DNA of 64,000 nt from Armatimonadota bacterium (GCA_020161505.1 JAIUNY010000001.1:62001-126000); one strand, 5' to 3'; positions 1 through 8,550 are shown, numbered from the stretch's first letter. Numbers and translations: made by a program. Notes: generated from the sequence alone by a model not told the origin.

Positions 1-1
1 G

Positions 2-124
2 AAGCGTGCCGTCGCGCATGGCAAGATTGTTGATCGGGGAGTGATCGTCAATCTTCGTCACCCTTACTTTGAAGGCAACCGGGAGCAGTGGTTACGCGAT
101 GGAGCCCCAATCGACAAACCCTAA
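2..124 (+). CDS. C-terminal fragment of an unidentified protein
   Basis: An open frame enters from the left edge and gives 40 residues before a TAA at 122-124, ending ...RDGAPIDKP. The start lies outside the window. I do not recognise the family from this tail. The composition looks like real protein (alternating charged and hydrophobic residues), and the next gene starts inside it with a 26-bp overlap, as expected for tightly packed genes in one transcript. A chance open frame of this length remains possible. Confidence 0.45.
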   Translation, partial: KRAVAHGKIVDRGVIVNLRHPYFEGNREQWLRDGAPIDKP

Positions 125-791
125 TTTGCCCAAACCCAACAGATGGTCGTGGGGTTGGCGCGAGGTCGCGGTGGCGATCATCTGTGTGATTTTGGTGGGG
201 CTGGCCCTCGATTCAATCCTGATGCACACGCGCCCGCGTGGATCTGCTCGGGCACAGAAGGGTTTCGTCTACCTGAAGAATCTGGGGCAAGCCCTGTCGA
301 TTTACTCAGAGTCCAATGACGGTGTTCCCGTGATTGATCTGGCGAAAGTGCCCGATTCGGCGTTCGACAGGGAAGATTTCCACCTTCGTTTCTTCCACGA
401 TGATTCGCCGCATGGCTGGGGGAACAAGTTCCGCGAGTGGCAACATCGACGGAATGCGAATACTTATCCTCCGCCTCGCCAACGGGTCGAGAGTGTGATC
501 GATCTGGTGACGATCACGGGGCGTCCCACTGCGACGAAGGAGAGCCAGGCCCTGGTGACGAAGCAGGTTTTGGAGCAAGGGGTGATGGCCATCCTCCCGG
601 CGGACTGTCGATGGCAGGAGGGCGACGCACCCAAAATCGGTCGCTTCTGCTCCGGACCCTATGTCTCATTGAGTTTCGACCTGAGCATTCGCAAGAAAGG
701 GAACCGCGCCATCCGAGTCGACCGGGGGTACTGGAAAAACACCTTCTATCCCGAGTGGCAAGGCGATCCTCTTAAGTGGCTGGAAGATTGA
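99..791 (+). CDS. Membrane-anchored hypothetical protein, pseudopilin-like
   Basis: About 230 residues. A cytoplasmic N-terminus of about 20 residues is followed by one hydrophobic segment (VAVAIICVILVGLALDSIL) and an extracytoplasmic domain. Just after the membrane segment comes KNLGQALSIYSESNDGVP, which resembles the 'A-K-x-L-x-L-A-x-x-x-Y-x-x-D-x-D' stretch of secretory pseudopilin-like proteins, although no canonical G|F/E prepilin cleavage site is evident. I chose ATG 99; a TTG at 69 would add ten residues. It overlaps the end of the upstream open frame and lies 27 bp before selD. The function is unknown. Confidence 0.6.
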   Translation: MEPQSTNPNLPKPNRWSWGWREVAVAIICVILVGLALDSILMHTRPRGSARAQKGFVYLKNLGQALSIYSESNDGVPVIDLAKVPDSAFDREDFHLRFFHDDSPHGWGNKFREWQHRRNANTYPPPRQRVESVIDLVTITGRPTATKESQALVTKQVLEQGVMAILPADCRWQEGDAPKIGRFCSGPYVSLSFDLSIRKKGNRAIRVDRGYWKNTFYPEWQGDPLKWLED

Positions 792-818
792 CCCCAATCC
801 CGGTATCCTGAATCCTCC

Positions 819-1814
819 ATGCGACTGACGCATCTTGTAGCCTGCGCTGGTTGAGCGAGCAAGCTGGGGCCCACCCAGTTGGCGGAGGTTCTCCGCCGTT
901 TGCCCGTGCAATCGCACCCAGACCTCCTCGTCGGCTTTTCCAGCGGTGACGACGCGGGGGTTTTTCGCCTGCCCGACGGGTCGGTGTTGGTGCAGACCAT
1001 GGACTTCTTCACCCCGATTGTCGATGACCCCTATGCGTACGGGCAGATCGCGGCGGCGAATGCTCTGAGCGATGTCTATGCAATGGGCGGGCACCCTCTC
1101 ACGGTGATGAACATCGCGTGCTTCGACCCGACTGCCGCTCCCCCTGAGGTCTGGGCGAACGTGCTCCTCGGCATGGCTGACAAGACCGCCGAAGCGGGAG
1201 CGGTGATTGTCGGCGGGCACAGCGTTGAGGACAAGGAGCCGAAATTCGGCATGAGCGTGACCGGCCTGGTCAAGCCGGATCAGGTTCTCACCAATGCGAC
1301 GGCAAAACCAGGGCAGAAGCTGGCTCTCTCGAAGCCGCTCGGCACGGGAATCGTGACGACCGCCGCCAAGTTCGACAAATGCTCAGAAGCTGAACTCGGC
1401 GCAGCGATCTCAGGCATGACCACTCTCAACAAATTGGCGATGGAGGCTGCCCACTCGGTGGGAGCCACCTGCGCCACCGATGTCACAGGATTTGGCCTCG
1501 TTGGACACCTGGGGAACATCACCCGAGAGAGCGGGGTGCGCGGCGTGATCGACCTCTCTCGTCTCCCGGTTCTCCCGGGTGTCGAGAGGATGGTTGCCGA
1601 CGGATGTCTGACCGGGGGCGCGGGGAAGAACCAACTCGCCCTGGGAGAACGCCTCCTGATTCCGACCGAGGCTCCGTACTGGCTGGTGCAAGTGGCGCTG
1701 GACCCACAATCGAGCGGAGGCTTGCTGATCGCTTGCGAGAGCGTTCCCGATGGGTTTGTCGAAATCGGATGGATCGAGACGGGCAACGGGGAAGTTGAGC
1801 TTCGCACAACTTGA
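819..1814 (+). CDS. selD: Selenide, water dikinase SelD with in-frame UGA (selenocysteine)
   Basis: SelD makes selenophosphate from selenide and ATP, the Se donor for selenocysteine and for tRNA 2-selenouridine. The obvious open frame starts only at TTG 879 and lacks the conserved N-terminal active site. Reading in the same frame from ATG 819 gives MRLTHLVACAG-UGA-ASKLGPTQLAEVL. The UGA at 852-854 falls at residue 12, exactly where SelD proteins carry the catalytic Cys or Sec (Cys17 of E. coli), and the essential Lys follows three residues later (Lys15). Downstream are the family features DDAGVF, QTMDFFTPIVDDP, ALSDVYAMGG and GGHSVED. Read through, the protein has 331 residues, a normal family length. 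No strong ribosome-binding site is visible before ATG 819. The alternative is a natural truncation starting at 879, which would remove the catalytic residues; Sec readthrough is much likelier. Confidence 0.88.
862..897 (+). promoter_or_regulatory. Candidate bacterial SECIS hairpins after the selD UGA
   Basis: Two hairpins follow the in-frame UGA (852-854). The first pairs AGCTGGG (862-868) with CCCAGTT (874-880), including one G-U, around the loop GCCCA. The second pairs GGCGGAG (881-887) perfectly with CTCCGCC (891-897) around the loop GTT. Bacterial SECIS elements sit just downstream of UGA and carry a G near the start of the apical loop. The loops begin 15 and 34 nt after the UGA, at the near and far edges of the usual spacing. 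Either could bind SelB; which one does cannot be decided here. Confidence 0.55.
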
Positions 1815-1943
1815 GCACCTAGAATCCACCCAAAGGGAGCAGGTCGCGACCTCTTCCATGGCATAGAAGAGGTCACCGAAGGCGAAGGCACATGCCCAAG
1901 TCAGTGAGTGAAGGAGCCGAATGGCGAGTGAAGGAACGGAGAC

Positions 1944-2300
1944 TCAGCTCGCGTTCCGCGACTTCGGCGTGAAGCTTGTCCCGCAACCGCACGATCGCTC
2001 AGCATTGGGGTTCTCAAAAGCAAACCCGCCGCCCATCAGATTCCCCGTGTAGACCAGGGTGGAGCCGCGCAAGAACTTCGCCGACTTGGAATCGCAGACC
2101 AAGGGAATCCCGTCTTCCTCCCACACAAGATCAATCTCTTTGGGGGTCGAGTCGATCATGAAGAGATATTCGAGCCCGGAGCACCCTCCGCCCTTGACGC
2201 CAATGCGCAGAAAACTTCCTGGAGCACCCTTGCGCTCCAGAAGTCGCTTGATCTGAGCGATTGCTTCGGGCGAGATAGAAACGGGGAAGTCGTTACTCAC
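1944..2300 (-). CDS. A-type iron-sulfur carrier (IscA/SufA/ErpA family)
   Basis: This 118-residue protein is the usual HesB/IscA length. The three cluster-binding cysteines are Cys40 (in GGGCSGLEY), Cys104 and Cys106 (in the C-terminal SCGCGTSF motif). Family members carry Fe-S clusters from the scaffold to target enzymes. The start is GTG 2300, which overlaps the stop of the upstream rrf2-type gene in the sequence GTGAGTAA; the longer frame from 2357 only reads the end of that gene. It is the last gene of the minus-strand suf-like operon. The subtype (SufA, IscA or ErpA) cannot be assigned from sequence alone. Confidence 0.9.
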   Translation of the reverse strand: MSNDFPVSISPEAIAQIKRLLERKGAPGSFLRIGVKGGGCSGLEYLFMIDSTPKEIDLVWEEDGIPLVCDSKSAKFLRGSTLVYTGNLMGGGFAFENPNAERSCGCGTSFTPKSRNAS

Positions 2301-2865
2301 GATGATTCTTCTCTCGGTACGCCGGAACCGCCGCTGCATCTCCCTCCGCATGACCATTACGGCAGCATCCGTTGGAAGAAACCGCCTCCTTGGCTTCCAC
2401 GGGATGAGATCGGCTACCGGCGAGGGTGAGGTGAACCGTCGGATCGCAGACCTTGTTGTCCATCAAATCTTGGACGGTGTAAGCACCGACGACATCATCC
2501 ACGGCCTGCTGGATGCTTGTCCACAACGGGCGAAGCATGCAGTCGGTTTCGTGAACGCAAGCATTGAGAATGCCCGCATGACGCTCGCAGAATCCATCCC
2601 CGAACATCCTTCCGCCGAGCGGTTCGAGCACGTCGCGCAGCACCATTTGGCTGGCAGGCATGGCCATGGTGTAGCCGCCCAGCTGACCACGGGTGCTTTT
2701 GATAAACCCAGCCTTGCGCAGGATCGAGAGAATCTTGGCGACGTGAGAGGTGGTCATTCCCTCCATCTCGCTGATCTCGGGGATGGTGAGAGAACGCCCT
2801 GGCCCTTGCTTTGCAAGAGCGAGCAGACATCTCAATCCATATTCTTCTTGGGCGCTGAATTTCAT
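2293..2865 (-). CDS. Rrf2-family regulator, IscR-like, with three conserved cysteines
   Basis: The 190-residue protein has an N-terminal winged-helix of the Rrf2 family (MKFSAQEEYGLRCLLALA, then ISEMEGMTTSHVAKIL and a wing with TRGQLGGY). Cys93, Cys103 and Cys109 in the loop after the dimerisation helix match the cluster-ligand region of IscR-type sensors, though the spacing (C-x9-C-x5-C) differs from the C-x5-C-x5-C of E. coli IscR. The C-terminal tail after about residue 150 is variable and Cys/His/Ala rich. It lies inside the Fe-S operon between sufT and iscA, so it is probably a feedback regulator of cluster synthesis. Its operator is not identified. Confidence 0.85.
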   Translation of the reverse strand: MKFSAQEEYGLRCLLALAKQGPGRSLTIPEISEMEGMTTSHVAKILSILRKAGFIKSTRGQLGGYTMAMPASQMVLRDVLEPLGGRMFGDGFCERHAGILNACVHETDCMLRPLWTSIQQAVDDVVGAYTVQDLMDNKVCDPTVHLTLAGSRSHPVEAKEAVSSNGCCRNGHAEGDAAAVPAYREKNHRE

Positions 2866-2912
2866 AAGCGGTCAATCTTCCGGGCAGGAATCTTTAGTTG
2901 TCAAAAATGGTG

Positions 2913-3290
2913 CTAGAACAGACCGAGCTCAAGCCGGATGTGCTCGGGCATGCGGTCGATGGAGTACGGCGGATCCCAGACGAGTTCGAGACTGACATCG
3001 GTCACCCCCGTGGCGGATCGTGCCGCAGACTCCACTTCGCCGGGGAGGGTTCCGGCGACGGGGCATGCCGGCGACGTGAGGGTCATCGCGATCTCAACCT
3101 TGCCGGTGTGGGTCACATTGAGTCCGTAGATCAATCCAAGGTCATAGACGTTCACCGGAAGCTCCGGGTCGTACACGGTTCGGATTTGCTCGATCACATC
3201 CGCTTCAATGAGAGCGCGCTGGATACTGTTGAGTTCTTGCGGAGCTTCGGTGTCGCCGACGACGGTGGTGGGATCGAGTTTTTCAGGCAT
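2913..3290 (-). CDS. sufT: SufT / MIP18-family Fe-S assembly protein (DUF59)
   Basis: The 125-residue protein carries the DUF59 core: YDPELPVNVYDLGLIYGL, then MTLTSPACPVAG with the conserved Cys, and ELVWDPPYSIDRMPE at the C-terminus. SufT proteins help mature [4Fe-4S] proteins, usually together with SufS/SufU or SufBCD. The start overlaps the stop of sufU by 8 bp and the gene is followed after 47 bp by the Rrf2 regulator. The N-terminal 30 residues are less conserved. The assignment is supported by motif and by neighbours. Confidence 0.9.
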   Translation of the reverse strand: MPEKLDPTTVVGDTEAPQELNSIQRALIEADVIEQIRTVYDPELPVNVYDLGLIYGLNVTHTGKVEIAMTLTSPACPVAGTLPGEVESAARSATGVTDVSLELVWDPPYSIDRMPEHIRLELGLF

Positions 3291-3750
3291 GGGGAATCAC
3301 CTCGCCGGTTTCCGTTGAAATCGTAGCGGACTTCTCTTCGCTTTCGAGTGCGGCTCGGAGGGCATGCCAGGCGAGGGTCGCACACTTCACGCGTGTCGGA
3401 TACTCTTTCACACCAATCAGGCATTCGAGAACGCCAAGGGGCTCTGTGTCGCCATTCGCAACAATCGCTTCCTGGAACTGTCGGAACAGAACTTCCGCGT
3501 CTTCAACCTTTTGGCCCTTGATCGCTTCGGTCATCAGGCTTGCGCTGGCCGTCGAGATCGCGCACCCGCACCCGTCGAAGGTGGCTTCCTCAATCGTGCC
3601 GTTCCGAACGGAGAGCATGAGATGAATCTGGTCGCCGCACAGAGGATTGTGGCCCTCGGCGGTGTGGGTGGCCATCGGCAGCAAGCGGAAATTGCGCGGC
3701 TTGCGTCCGTGGTCGAGGATCACCTCTTGATAGAGTTCGTTCAGATTCAA
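3283..3750 (-). CDS. sufU: SufU-type Fe-S scaffold / sulfur acceptor
   Basis: The 155-residue protein starts MNLNELYQEVILDHGRKPRN, the typical SufU/IscU beginning. Metal-ligand residues are visible as Cys38 and Asp40 (NPLCGD), Cys63 (DGCGCAISTAS) and Cys123 (RVKCATLAWHAL), the Zn-site pattern of SufU. SufU takes sulfur from the SufS persulfide. The start is a TTG that overlaps the sufS stop codon (TTGA), so the two are translationally coupled. No IscU-type LPPVK motif is present, in keeping with SufU rather than IscU. Confidence 0.92.
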   Translation of the reverse strand: MNLNELYQEVILDHGRKPRNFRLLPMATHTAEGHNPLCGDQIHLMLSVRNGTIEEATFDGCGCAISTASASLMTEAIKGQKVEDAEVLFRQFQEAIVANGDTEPLGVLECLIGVKEYPTRVKCATLAWHALRAALESEEKSATISTETGEVIPHA

Positions 3751-4967
3751 GCGAAAATTTCCCGTGCAGCGCGAAGCGCCTCAATCAACACTATTATGTC
3801 CTGATTCGTATTGTACACGGCAAATGAAGCTCTTGCTGTACCAGGTACTCCAAATCGTTTCATCAGGGGCATGCAGCAGTGGTGACCCGCTCGGATCGCG
3901 ACCCCGTGTTGGTCGAAGATCGTTCCGAGGTCGTGGGGGTGAGCAAAATCGGTGACGAAGCTGACTACCGGTGCCTTTTGTGCTGCCGTCCCGATGATTT
4001 TCACGCCCTCGATCCGGTTGAGCTCCTCCGTCGCATGGTCGAGCAAGCTCTGCTTGTGCGCCTTGATTGAAGCTGAATCGAGCCCGGCAACCCAATCCAG
4101 AGCCGCCGCCAGGCCGATGACTCCAGCCACGTTAGGTGTACCGGGTTCGAACTTGTTGGGCAGATCGTTGAAGGTGGTTTTCTCGAAGCTCACGGTGCGA
4201 ATCATGTCTCCGCCACCCTGATAGGGCGGCATGGCGTTGAGCAGTTCCTCGCGTCCATAGAGCGCTCCCACACCCATTGGGCCATAGGCCTTGTGACCAC
4301 TCATCGAATAGAAGTCGACGCCCAGCGCCTGAACATCGACGTCTACGTTGGCCAGCGACTGTGCTCCGTCAACCAGAACAAGCGCACCAACACTTTTGGC
4401 CATTCTCACGATTTCTTCGATCGGATGGATCGTTCCCAGTGCATTGCAAACGTGCTTAACGCCGACCAGCTTTACTCTGTCGGACAACATGGCCCGAAGA
4501 GCTTCCAAGTCGAGCTCACCCGAATCGTGGAGCGGGATCGGGCGAATCACGGCCCCCGTTCGCTCGGCAATCAGCTGCCAAGGCACGATGTTGGCATGGT
4601 GTTCTCCATGCGAAAGCAGGACTTCATCGCCCGGTCGGAGGTTGGCTCCACCCCAGCTATGAGCCACCAGATTGATCGCCTCGGTGCATCCTTTTGTAAA
4701 GATGATTTCGTGCGAAAATCGGGCGTTGATGAACCGGGAAATCGTGACCCGTGCAGCTTCAAATTGGTCGGTGGCGCGTTGACTGAGCAAATGCACACCC
4801 CGGTGAACGTTTGCATTGCTTTCGCGATAAAAAGTGTCCATCGCGTGCAAAACCGGAAGGGGTCGCTGGACCGTAGCCGCGTTGTCCAAGTACACCAATC
4901 GTTTGCCATGCACAGTTTGATCGAGCACAGGAAATTGGTCGCGGAGGGCGTCTAAGAGGGCAGTCAT
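3747..4967 (-). CDS. sufS: Cysteine desulfurase SufS (class II)
   Basis: The protein has 406 residues from ATG 4967. This start fits the family beginning MTALLDALRDQFPVLDQ...LVYLDNAA. The frame is open for 40 further codons upstream, but these look non-coding. Features are the PLP-binding Lys in SGHKAYGPMGVG, the His/Asp region LSHGEHHANIVPW and the persulfide Cys in the RAGHHCCMPLM loop. It releases sulfur from cysteine and passes it to SufU, encoded immediately downstream with overlapping stop and start. It is the first gene of the minus-strand operon sufS-sufU-sufT-rrf2-iscA. A second, NifS-like desulfurase is encoded at 23924-25060. Confidence 0.93.
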   Translation of the reverse strand: MTALLDALRDQFPVLDQTVHGKRLVYLDNAATVQRPLPVLHAMDTFYRESNANVHRGVHLLSQRATDQFEAARVTISRFINARFSHEIIFTKGCTEAINLVAHSWGGANLRPGDEVLLSHGEHHANIVPWQLIAERTGAVIRPIPLHDSGELDLEALRAMLSDRVKLVGVKHVCNALGTIHPIEEIVRMAKSVGALVLVDGAQSLANVDVDVQALGVDFYSMSGHKAYGPMGVGALYGREELLNAMPPYQGGGDMIRTVSFEKTTFNDLPNKFEPGTPNVAGVIGLAAALDWVAGLDSASIKAHKQSLLDHATEELNRIEGVKIIGTAAQKAPVVSFVTDFAHPHDLGTIFDQHGVAIRAGHHCCMPLMKRFGVPGTARASFAVYNTNQDIIVLIEALRAAREIFA

Positions 4968-5192
4968 TGAGGCACGTTCCAACCTTGTTCTACCGCCGAA
5001 AGTGCTCTTTTGTGCGGCATCCTCGGGACCCTTTGCGTGCCTGCTGACGAGTTCAAATCCCGATACGGTTCGCTTGTTTTTCAACAATTTCGATGCAATT
5101 TTCCATCACCCCTTGTGGAAAACTCGATAGCTAAGGTAAGGTCGCCCTGTTAATTATACGGAGGATTCATTTTCTCCTGGGAGTCAAAATCG

Positions 5193-6317
5193 TTGTCGTT
5201 GCGATACGAAATCCGCAGCGAGCATGATCAGTACGAATATCGAGAACGCACCACGGAAGGGCTTGCCGTGTGGTCAGATAGGCCGCACCTTGTTCATCAT
5301 GTGGCCGGGTTTGGGGTCAGGGATGATCAGAACCCATCCGTTACTCGCTTCTGCGGATCAGGCTGGCAAAATAGCTTAAGACTTTGCGCTGAAGGAATGT
5401 GTGCAGAAGACTTGAGGGCGTGCTACGTCGCTGAAGTTGATGCCCACGGTCGGTGCCAACCCTGGACAAGCGAAGGTCTTGTCTCGTGGCTTGGCAAGCA
5501 GCAGCATTCATGGTTTCCGTCCCTCCTCGCCCGCCGGAACCTGACGCCGCACTATCAGCCCATTTTCTGCCTTGCGACTGGAAAAATCTCAGGCTTCGAG
5601 TCTCTGGCTCGCGCCGAGCATGAAGGTCGTTTGGTCAATGGTGCCGAGTTGGTTCATGCCGCTCGATGCTTTGATCAAATGCGCCACTTCGACCATGTCG
5701 CCCGTGTTCGAGCCGTGGAAGTTGCTGGTGATTCTCTGGAAGAAAGCGAATTGCTCTTCGTGAATGTCATCCCCGGTACGATCCGAGATACCGAGCGCGA
5801 TTTGGCCACTCTCTGGGCGCAAGCCCAACGAGTGGGTCTGATGCCTTCTCAGATTGTTCTTGAGTTTGTGGAATCGGAAGAACTCCCTGAAGTTGATCAG
5901 TTGCGCTCGATTTGCCACGCTGTGTGGGATCGTGGTGCGCGCATCGCCCTCGACGATTTCGGGGCGGGGCATGGCAGCTTGTGTCTTCTTGATACGCTCA
6001 AGCCGGACTTTGTGAAGTTTGATCGCTCCCTTCTTCCGCGATGGGCAGAACCTGGGAAGAAAAAGCTTCTTCAGTCCCTGGTTTCCTATGCCCAATCGCT
6101 TGGGATCAAGACGGTCGCCGAAGGCATCGAGACGATTGAACACTTAGCGCTTTCGCAAGATTGTGGATTCGACTATGGTCAAGGCTGGCTACTCGGGAAA
6201 CCCCGAGCCGAAATGAGCCGATCACGGATTCTGGAGTGCTCGCGGGGCTACCAACCACCGGTCATCCGGACAGCGGTAGTACGGCGGAACGTGCACAAGA
6301 ATGCCGCCCGAATCTAA
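5193..6317 (+). CDS. EAL-domain cyclic-di-GMP phosphodiesterase
   Basis: 374 residues. The first 110 or so are an unassigned N-terminal region with several Cys residues. The C-terminal part is an EAL domain with the catalytic set in order: ESLAR (variant of EAL), VNVIP (Asn ligand), LEFVESEEL (Glu), LDDFGAGHGS (metal-binding DDFG, with loop 6), VKFD (Lys), AEGIE and QGWLLGKP. All metal and catalytic residues appear intact, so c-di-GMP hydrolysis is likely. No membrane segment is visible, suggesting a cytoplasmic enzyme. The start is TTG 5193, nine bases after GGGAG. Its last 96 bp overlap the end of the convergent lipid-kinase gene. Confidence 0.88.
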   Translation: MSLRYEIRSEHDQYEYRERTTEGLAVWSDRPHLVHHVAGFGVRDDQNPSVTRFCGSGWQNSLRLCAEGMCAEDLRACYVAEVDAHGRCQPWTSEGLVSWLGKQQHSWFPSLLARRNLTPHYQPIFCLATGKISGFESLARAEHEGRLVNGAELVHAARCFDQMRHFDHVARVRAVEVAGDSLEESELLFVNVIPGTIRDTERDLATLWAQAQRVGLMPSQIVLEFVESEELPEVDQLRSICHAVWDRGARIALDDFGAGHGSLCLLDTLKPDFVKFDRSLLPRWAEPGKKKLLQSLVSYAQSLGIKTVAEGIETIEHLALSQDCGFDYGQGWLLGKPRAEMSRSRILECSRGYQPPVIRTAVVRRNVHKNAARI

Positions 6318-7151
6318 GGTGAACACCATTTCATCGTGCCAAATCTCCTCGCCATCGACGGTGAGGGGCATTTGGGGATCGGTTCGGATCGTCAGCTTCG
6401 CGGCCTTGACGGCGCTCACGTCGGGCAAGTCGACATGTTTGCCGACGAGGGCCAAACTGGCCGCTTTCGCGAGTTGGACTGGATTGATGTTGGCGACTGC
6501 GTAGGTATCCAGCATTCCATCGGTTGCGGTTGCATCGGGCGAAGCCCAAAACGGCCCAGCATGGGTGCGACCATTGCAGACTACGATCTGAATCGCCCGC
6601 TTTTTCACCGTGACATGATCGGTCACGATCTCTACTTCGAAGGGCTTGCTCGCCAAAAACCCTCGCACGAGTCCCGGCAGATAGGCGAGTTGCCCCACCT
6701 GCTTCTTTCCCACCATGTTTCGGGCGATGTGGGTGCTCAGGCCAAGGGTTGCGACGGTGAGGAATCCATTTCCATTGGCGCGGCCAAGATCCATTCTCGC
6801 CACTCCCCCTTCGGAGATGGCGATGACTGCCGCCCGCAGATCATGCCCAATGCCGATTTCTCGTGAGAACTGGTTCCCCGTGCCGAGAGGCATCACGGCA
6901 AGGGCGGTCTCGCTTCCCGCGATCAGATCGACGGCTGTCCCCAGAGTTCCGTCTCCGCCCCCCAAGATCACGGTGTGGCGTTTCTGAGCAACCGCTTGTT
7001 CAATCGCCTTTTGCATCGGGAAGGCTTGGTCGAAAGCCTGGGCTTCCTGAAGCACAACTCCTGCTTGTTCCAGCAAGGTTTTGGCGGACTCAAACATCCG
7101 CGCTCCTCGGCGGGAGGCAGTGTTGCAGTAGAAGACGATATCCCTTTGCAC
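6222..7151 (-). CDS. Diacylglycerol/lipid kinase family protein (DagK/YegS type)
   Basis: 309 residues starting MQRDIVFYCNTASRRG. The nucleotide-binding motif GGGDGTLGTAVDL and the downstream PLGTGNQFSRE are the hallmarks of the DAGK catalytic domain (DgkB, YegS, LCB5 family). The C-terminal half is the beta-sandwich found in these kinases (DGMLDTYAV, then LTVDGEEIW near the end). The substrate (diacylglycerol, sphingoid base or other lipid alcohol) cannot be told. The final 96 bp lie inside the end of the EAL gene on the other strand. Confidence 0.88.
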   Translation of the reverse strand: MQRDIVFYCNTASRRGARMFESAKTLLEQAGVVLQEAQAFDQAFPMQKAIEQAVAQKRHTVILGGGDGTLGTAVDLIAGSETALAVMPLGTGNQFSREIGIGHDLRAAVIAISEGGVARMDLGRANGNGFLTVATLGLSTHIARNMVGKKQVGQLAYLPGLVRGFLASKPFEVEIVTDHVTVKKRAIQIVVCNGRTHAGPFWASPDATATDGMLDTYAVANINPVQLAKAASLALVGKHVDLPDVSAVKAAKLTIRTDPQMPLTVDGEEIWHDEMVFTLDSGGILVHVPPYYRCPDDRWLVAPRALQNP

Positions 7152-7218
7152 AGGTTTGATGCCTTATTATGGGGGCCAGGGCTCGAACTAACCGCCGTGT
7201 CCTAGCGTTTGAACGTAC

Positions 7219-7770
7219 ATGAAGACGGCAATCGTTGCGGCTCTGGGGAGTCTGACCCTGCTTGGCCTCCTGGGATGTTCCACCCTCGCGGCTCAAGCAT
7301 CAGACGGGAACAAGGCTCGAACCATCGGAGGTCTGACGATTGAAGACAAGAGCCCGGAGCGAAAGGACAAGCTCGTGTTGAGCGACGCGGAGTGGCAAAA
7401 GAGACTGACGAAAGAGCAGTATCGAATTCTGCGGAGCAAGGGAACGGAAGCCGCCTTCTGCGGCGGATACCTGAACAACAAAGAGAAGGGCACCTACCAC
7501 TGCATCGGCTGCGACCTTCCGCTGTTCAAGAGCGACACAAAGTTTGAATCGGGCACAGGTTGGCCAAGCTTCTTCCAGCCCGTCAATCGAGAGAACGTAT
7601 GGCTCAAAACCGATCTCAGCTATGGCATGAGCCGGGTGGAAGTTCTCTGTGCCAAGTGCGATGGTCACCTGGGGCACGTATTCGATGATGGCCCGGAGGA
7701 CAAAACAGGCCTGCGATTCTGCATCAACAGCGAGATCTTGAAGTTCCGGAAGGCCGAAGTCACAAACTGA
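7219..7770 (+). CDS. msrB: Peptide-methionine (R)-S-oxide reductase MsrB, lipoprotein
   Basis: 183 residues. The N-terminus is a lipoprotein signal peptide with lipobox LLGC (Cys20), so the enzyme should be anchored on the extracytoplasmic side of the membrane. The MsrB domain carries the two zinc pairs CIGC and CAKC, the substrate region [11 protein letters not shown] and the catalytic Cys in [11 protein letters not shown]. It repairs oxidised methionine in exported proteins. It stands alone, without msrA, and converges on the MarR-type gene with a hairpin between them. Confidence 0.94.
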   Translation: MKTAIVAALGSLTLLGLLGCSTLAAQASDGNKARTIGGLTIEDKSPERKDKLVLSDAEWQKRLTKEQYRILRSKGTEAAFCGGYLNNKEKGTYHCIGCDLPLFKSDTKFESGTGWPSFFQPVNRENVWLKTDLSYGMSRVEVLCAKCDGHLGHVFDDGPEDKTGLRFCINSEILKFRKAEVTN

Positions 7771-7789
7771 CGCCTCTCCGCGCTCGATC

Positions 7790-7829
7790 AAAGAAAATCC
7801 CCTCGGCTCGCGCGGCGAACCGAGGGGAT
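7790..7829 (-). terminator. Rho-independent terminator of the MarR-type gene
   Basis: A perfect 10-bp stem, ATCCCCTCGG (7797-7806) with CCGAGGGGAT (7820-7829), has a 13-nt loop. On the minus strand it is followed by TTTCTTT. It lies 21 bp after the stop of the MarR-family gene and could also block transcription from msrB. Confidence 0.8.
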
Positions 7830-7850
7830 CCAGATGAAAGCAGAGTCAGA

Positions 7851-8309
7851 TTATCGACCGCTACGAATGGCCTTGAGGGTCATCGCGTCGTAGACCGGCT
7901 TGAGCCTCATCGCTTCGTCGTCGGCAATGAAGTCTCCCCACAGCTCTTGAATCGCTGGCTCAAAGGTGCGCCATGCTTTTACGCGAGCGGCTTTGCCCTT
8001 TTCAGTGAGAACGGCATAGCTTCCTCGCCGATCATCTTCGCAGGCTTCTCGCTTGACGTAGCCTTGCTTTTCCAATCGGTCGATGAGCCTGGTCAGTCCG
8101 CTTCGGCTGAACACGATTCGATCGGCGAGCTCGCTCATGCGGAGCTTCTCCGTCGGCTCAAATTCCAGCGTCACGAGGACGTCATAGATGTCAAGCGGAA
8201 TGTGTCCATCTGCTTTGAGACGGCGGTCAATCTCGCGAGTCACTCGCGCATGAGCAATAAGAAAGGATCGCCAAGTGTCCTTTTGGATTTCAGAAGGTTT
8301 CAGCCCCAT
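7851..8309 (-). CDS. MarR-family transcriptional regulator
   Basis: 152 residues with the MarR winged-helix layout: helix 1 (ARVTREIDRRLKADG), LDIYDVLVTLEFEPTEKLRMSELADRIVFSRSGLTRLIDRLEKQG as the helix-turn-helix, then the wing ACEDDRRGSYAVLTEKGKA with the conserved D-x-R. Ligand and targets are unknown. It has no co-transcribed partner; the nearest genes are msrB (convergent) and sufB (upstream, same strand, with its own terminator). Confidence 0.9.
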   Translation of the reverse strand: MGLKPSEIQKDTWRSFLIAHARVTREIDRRLKADGHIPLDIYDVLVTLEFEPTEKLRMSELADRIVFSRSGLTRLIDRLEKQGYVKREACEDDRRGSYAVLTEKGKAARVKAWRTFEPAIQELWGDFIADDEAMRLKPVYDAMTLKAIRSGR

Positions 8310-8550
8310 GATGTTCGTTCAAAACCCGTAAATAATTGCGCATTCAACTGCTACTGCTTCGTATCCCCGCACAATGTTTTGAGGATTTCTGAGATCGCAA
8401 TCGGTTGCACGTGATGAGACCCGATCTCATTTGGTCGTGTTCCTTTCTCGGGACCTTCGGAAACCGTTGTTTCGATAGACTTCCATTTGGTCCGAGAAAA
8501 CCAACGTGAGAACGTTATCAGCAGTGACCCCTCAATTTGACCCTTCCCCG
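8310..8550. other. Intergenic region between the MarR-type gene and sufB
   Basis: I see no convincing gene here. It must hold the promoter of the MarR-type gene. A 7-bp inverted repeat, GAGATCG (8391-8397) with CGATCTC (8422-8428), is the only symmetry noticed and its role is unknown. The 75-codon frame on the minus strand shows no family signal. Confidence 0.4.

Noticed and set aside
879-1814. SelD annotated as starting at TTG 879
   Set aside because: This start would drop the catalytic residue and Lys; the upstream in-frame ATG with UGA gives the complete conserved N-terminus.
5088-5192. Possible riboswitch before the EAL gene
   Set aside because: No conserved c-di-GMP or other aptamer blocks could be found there.
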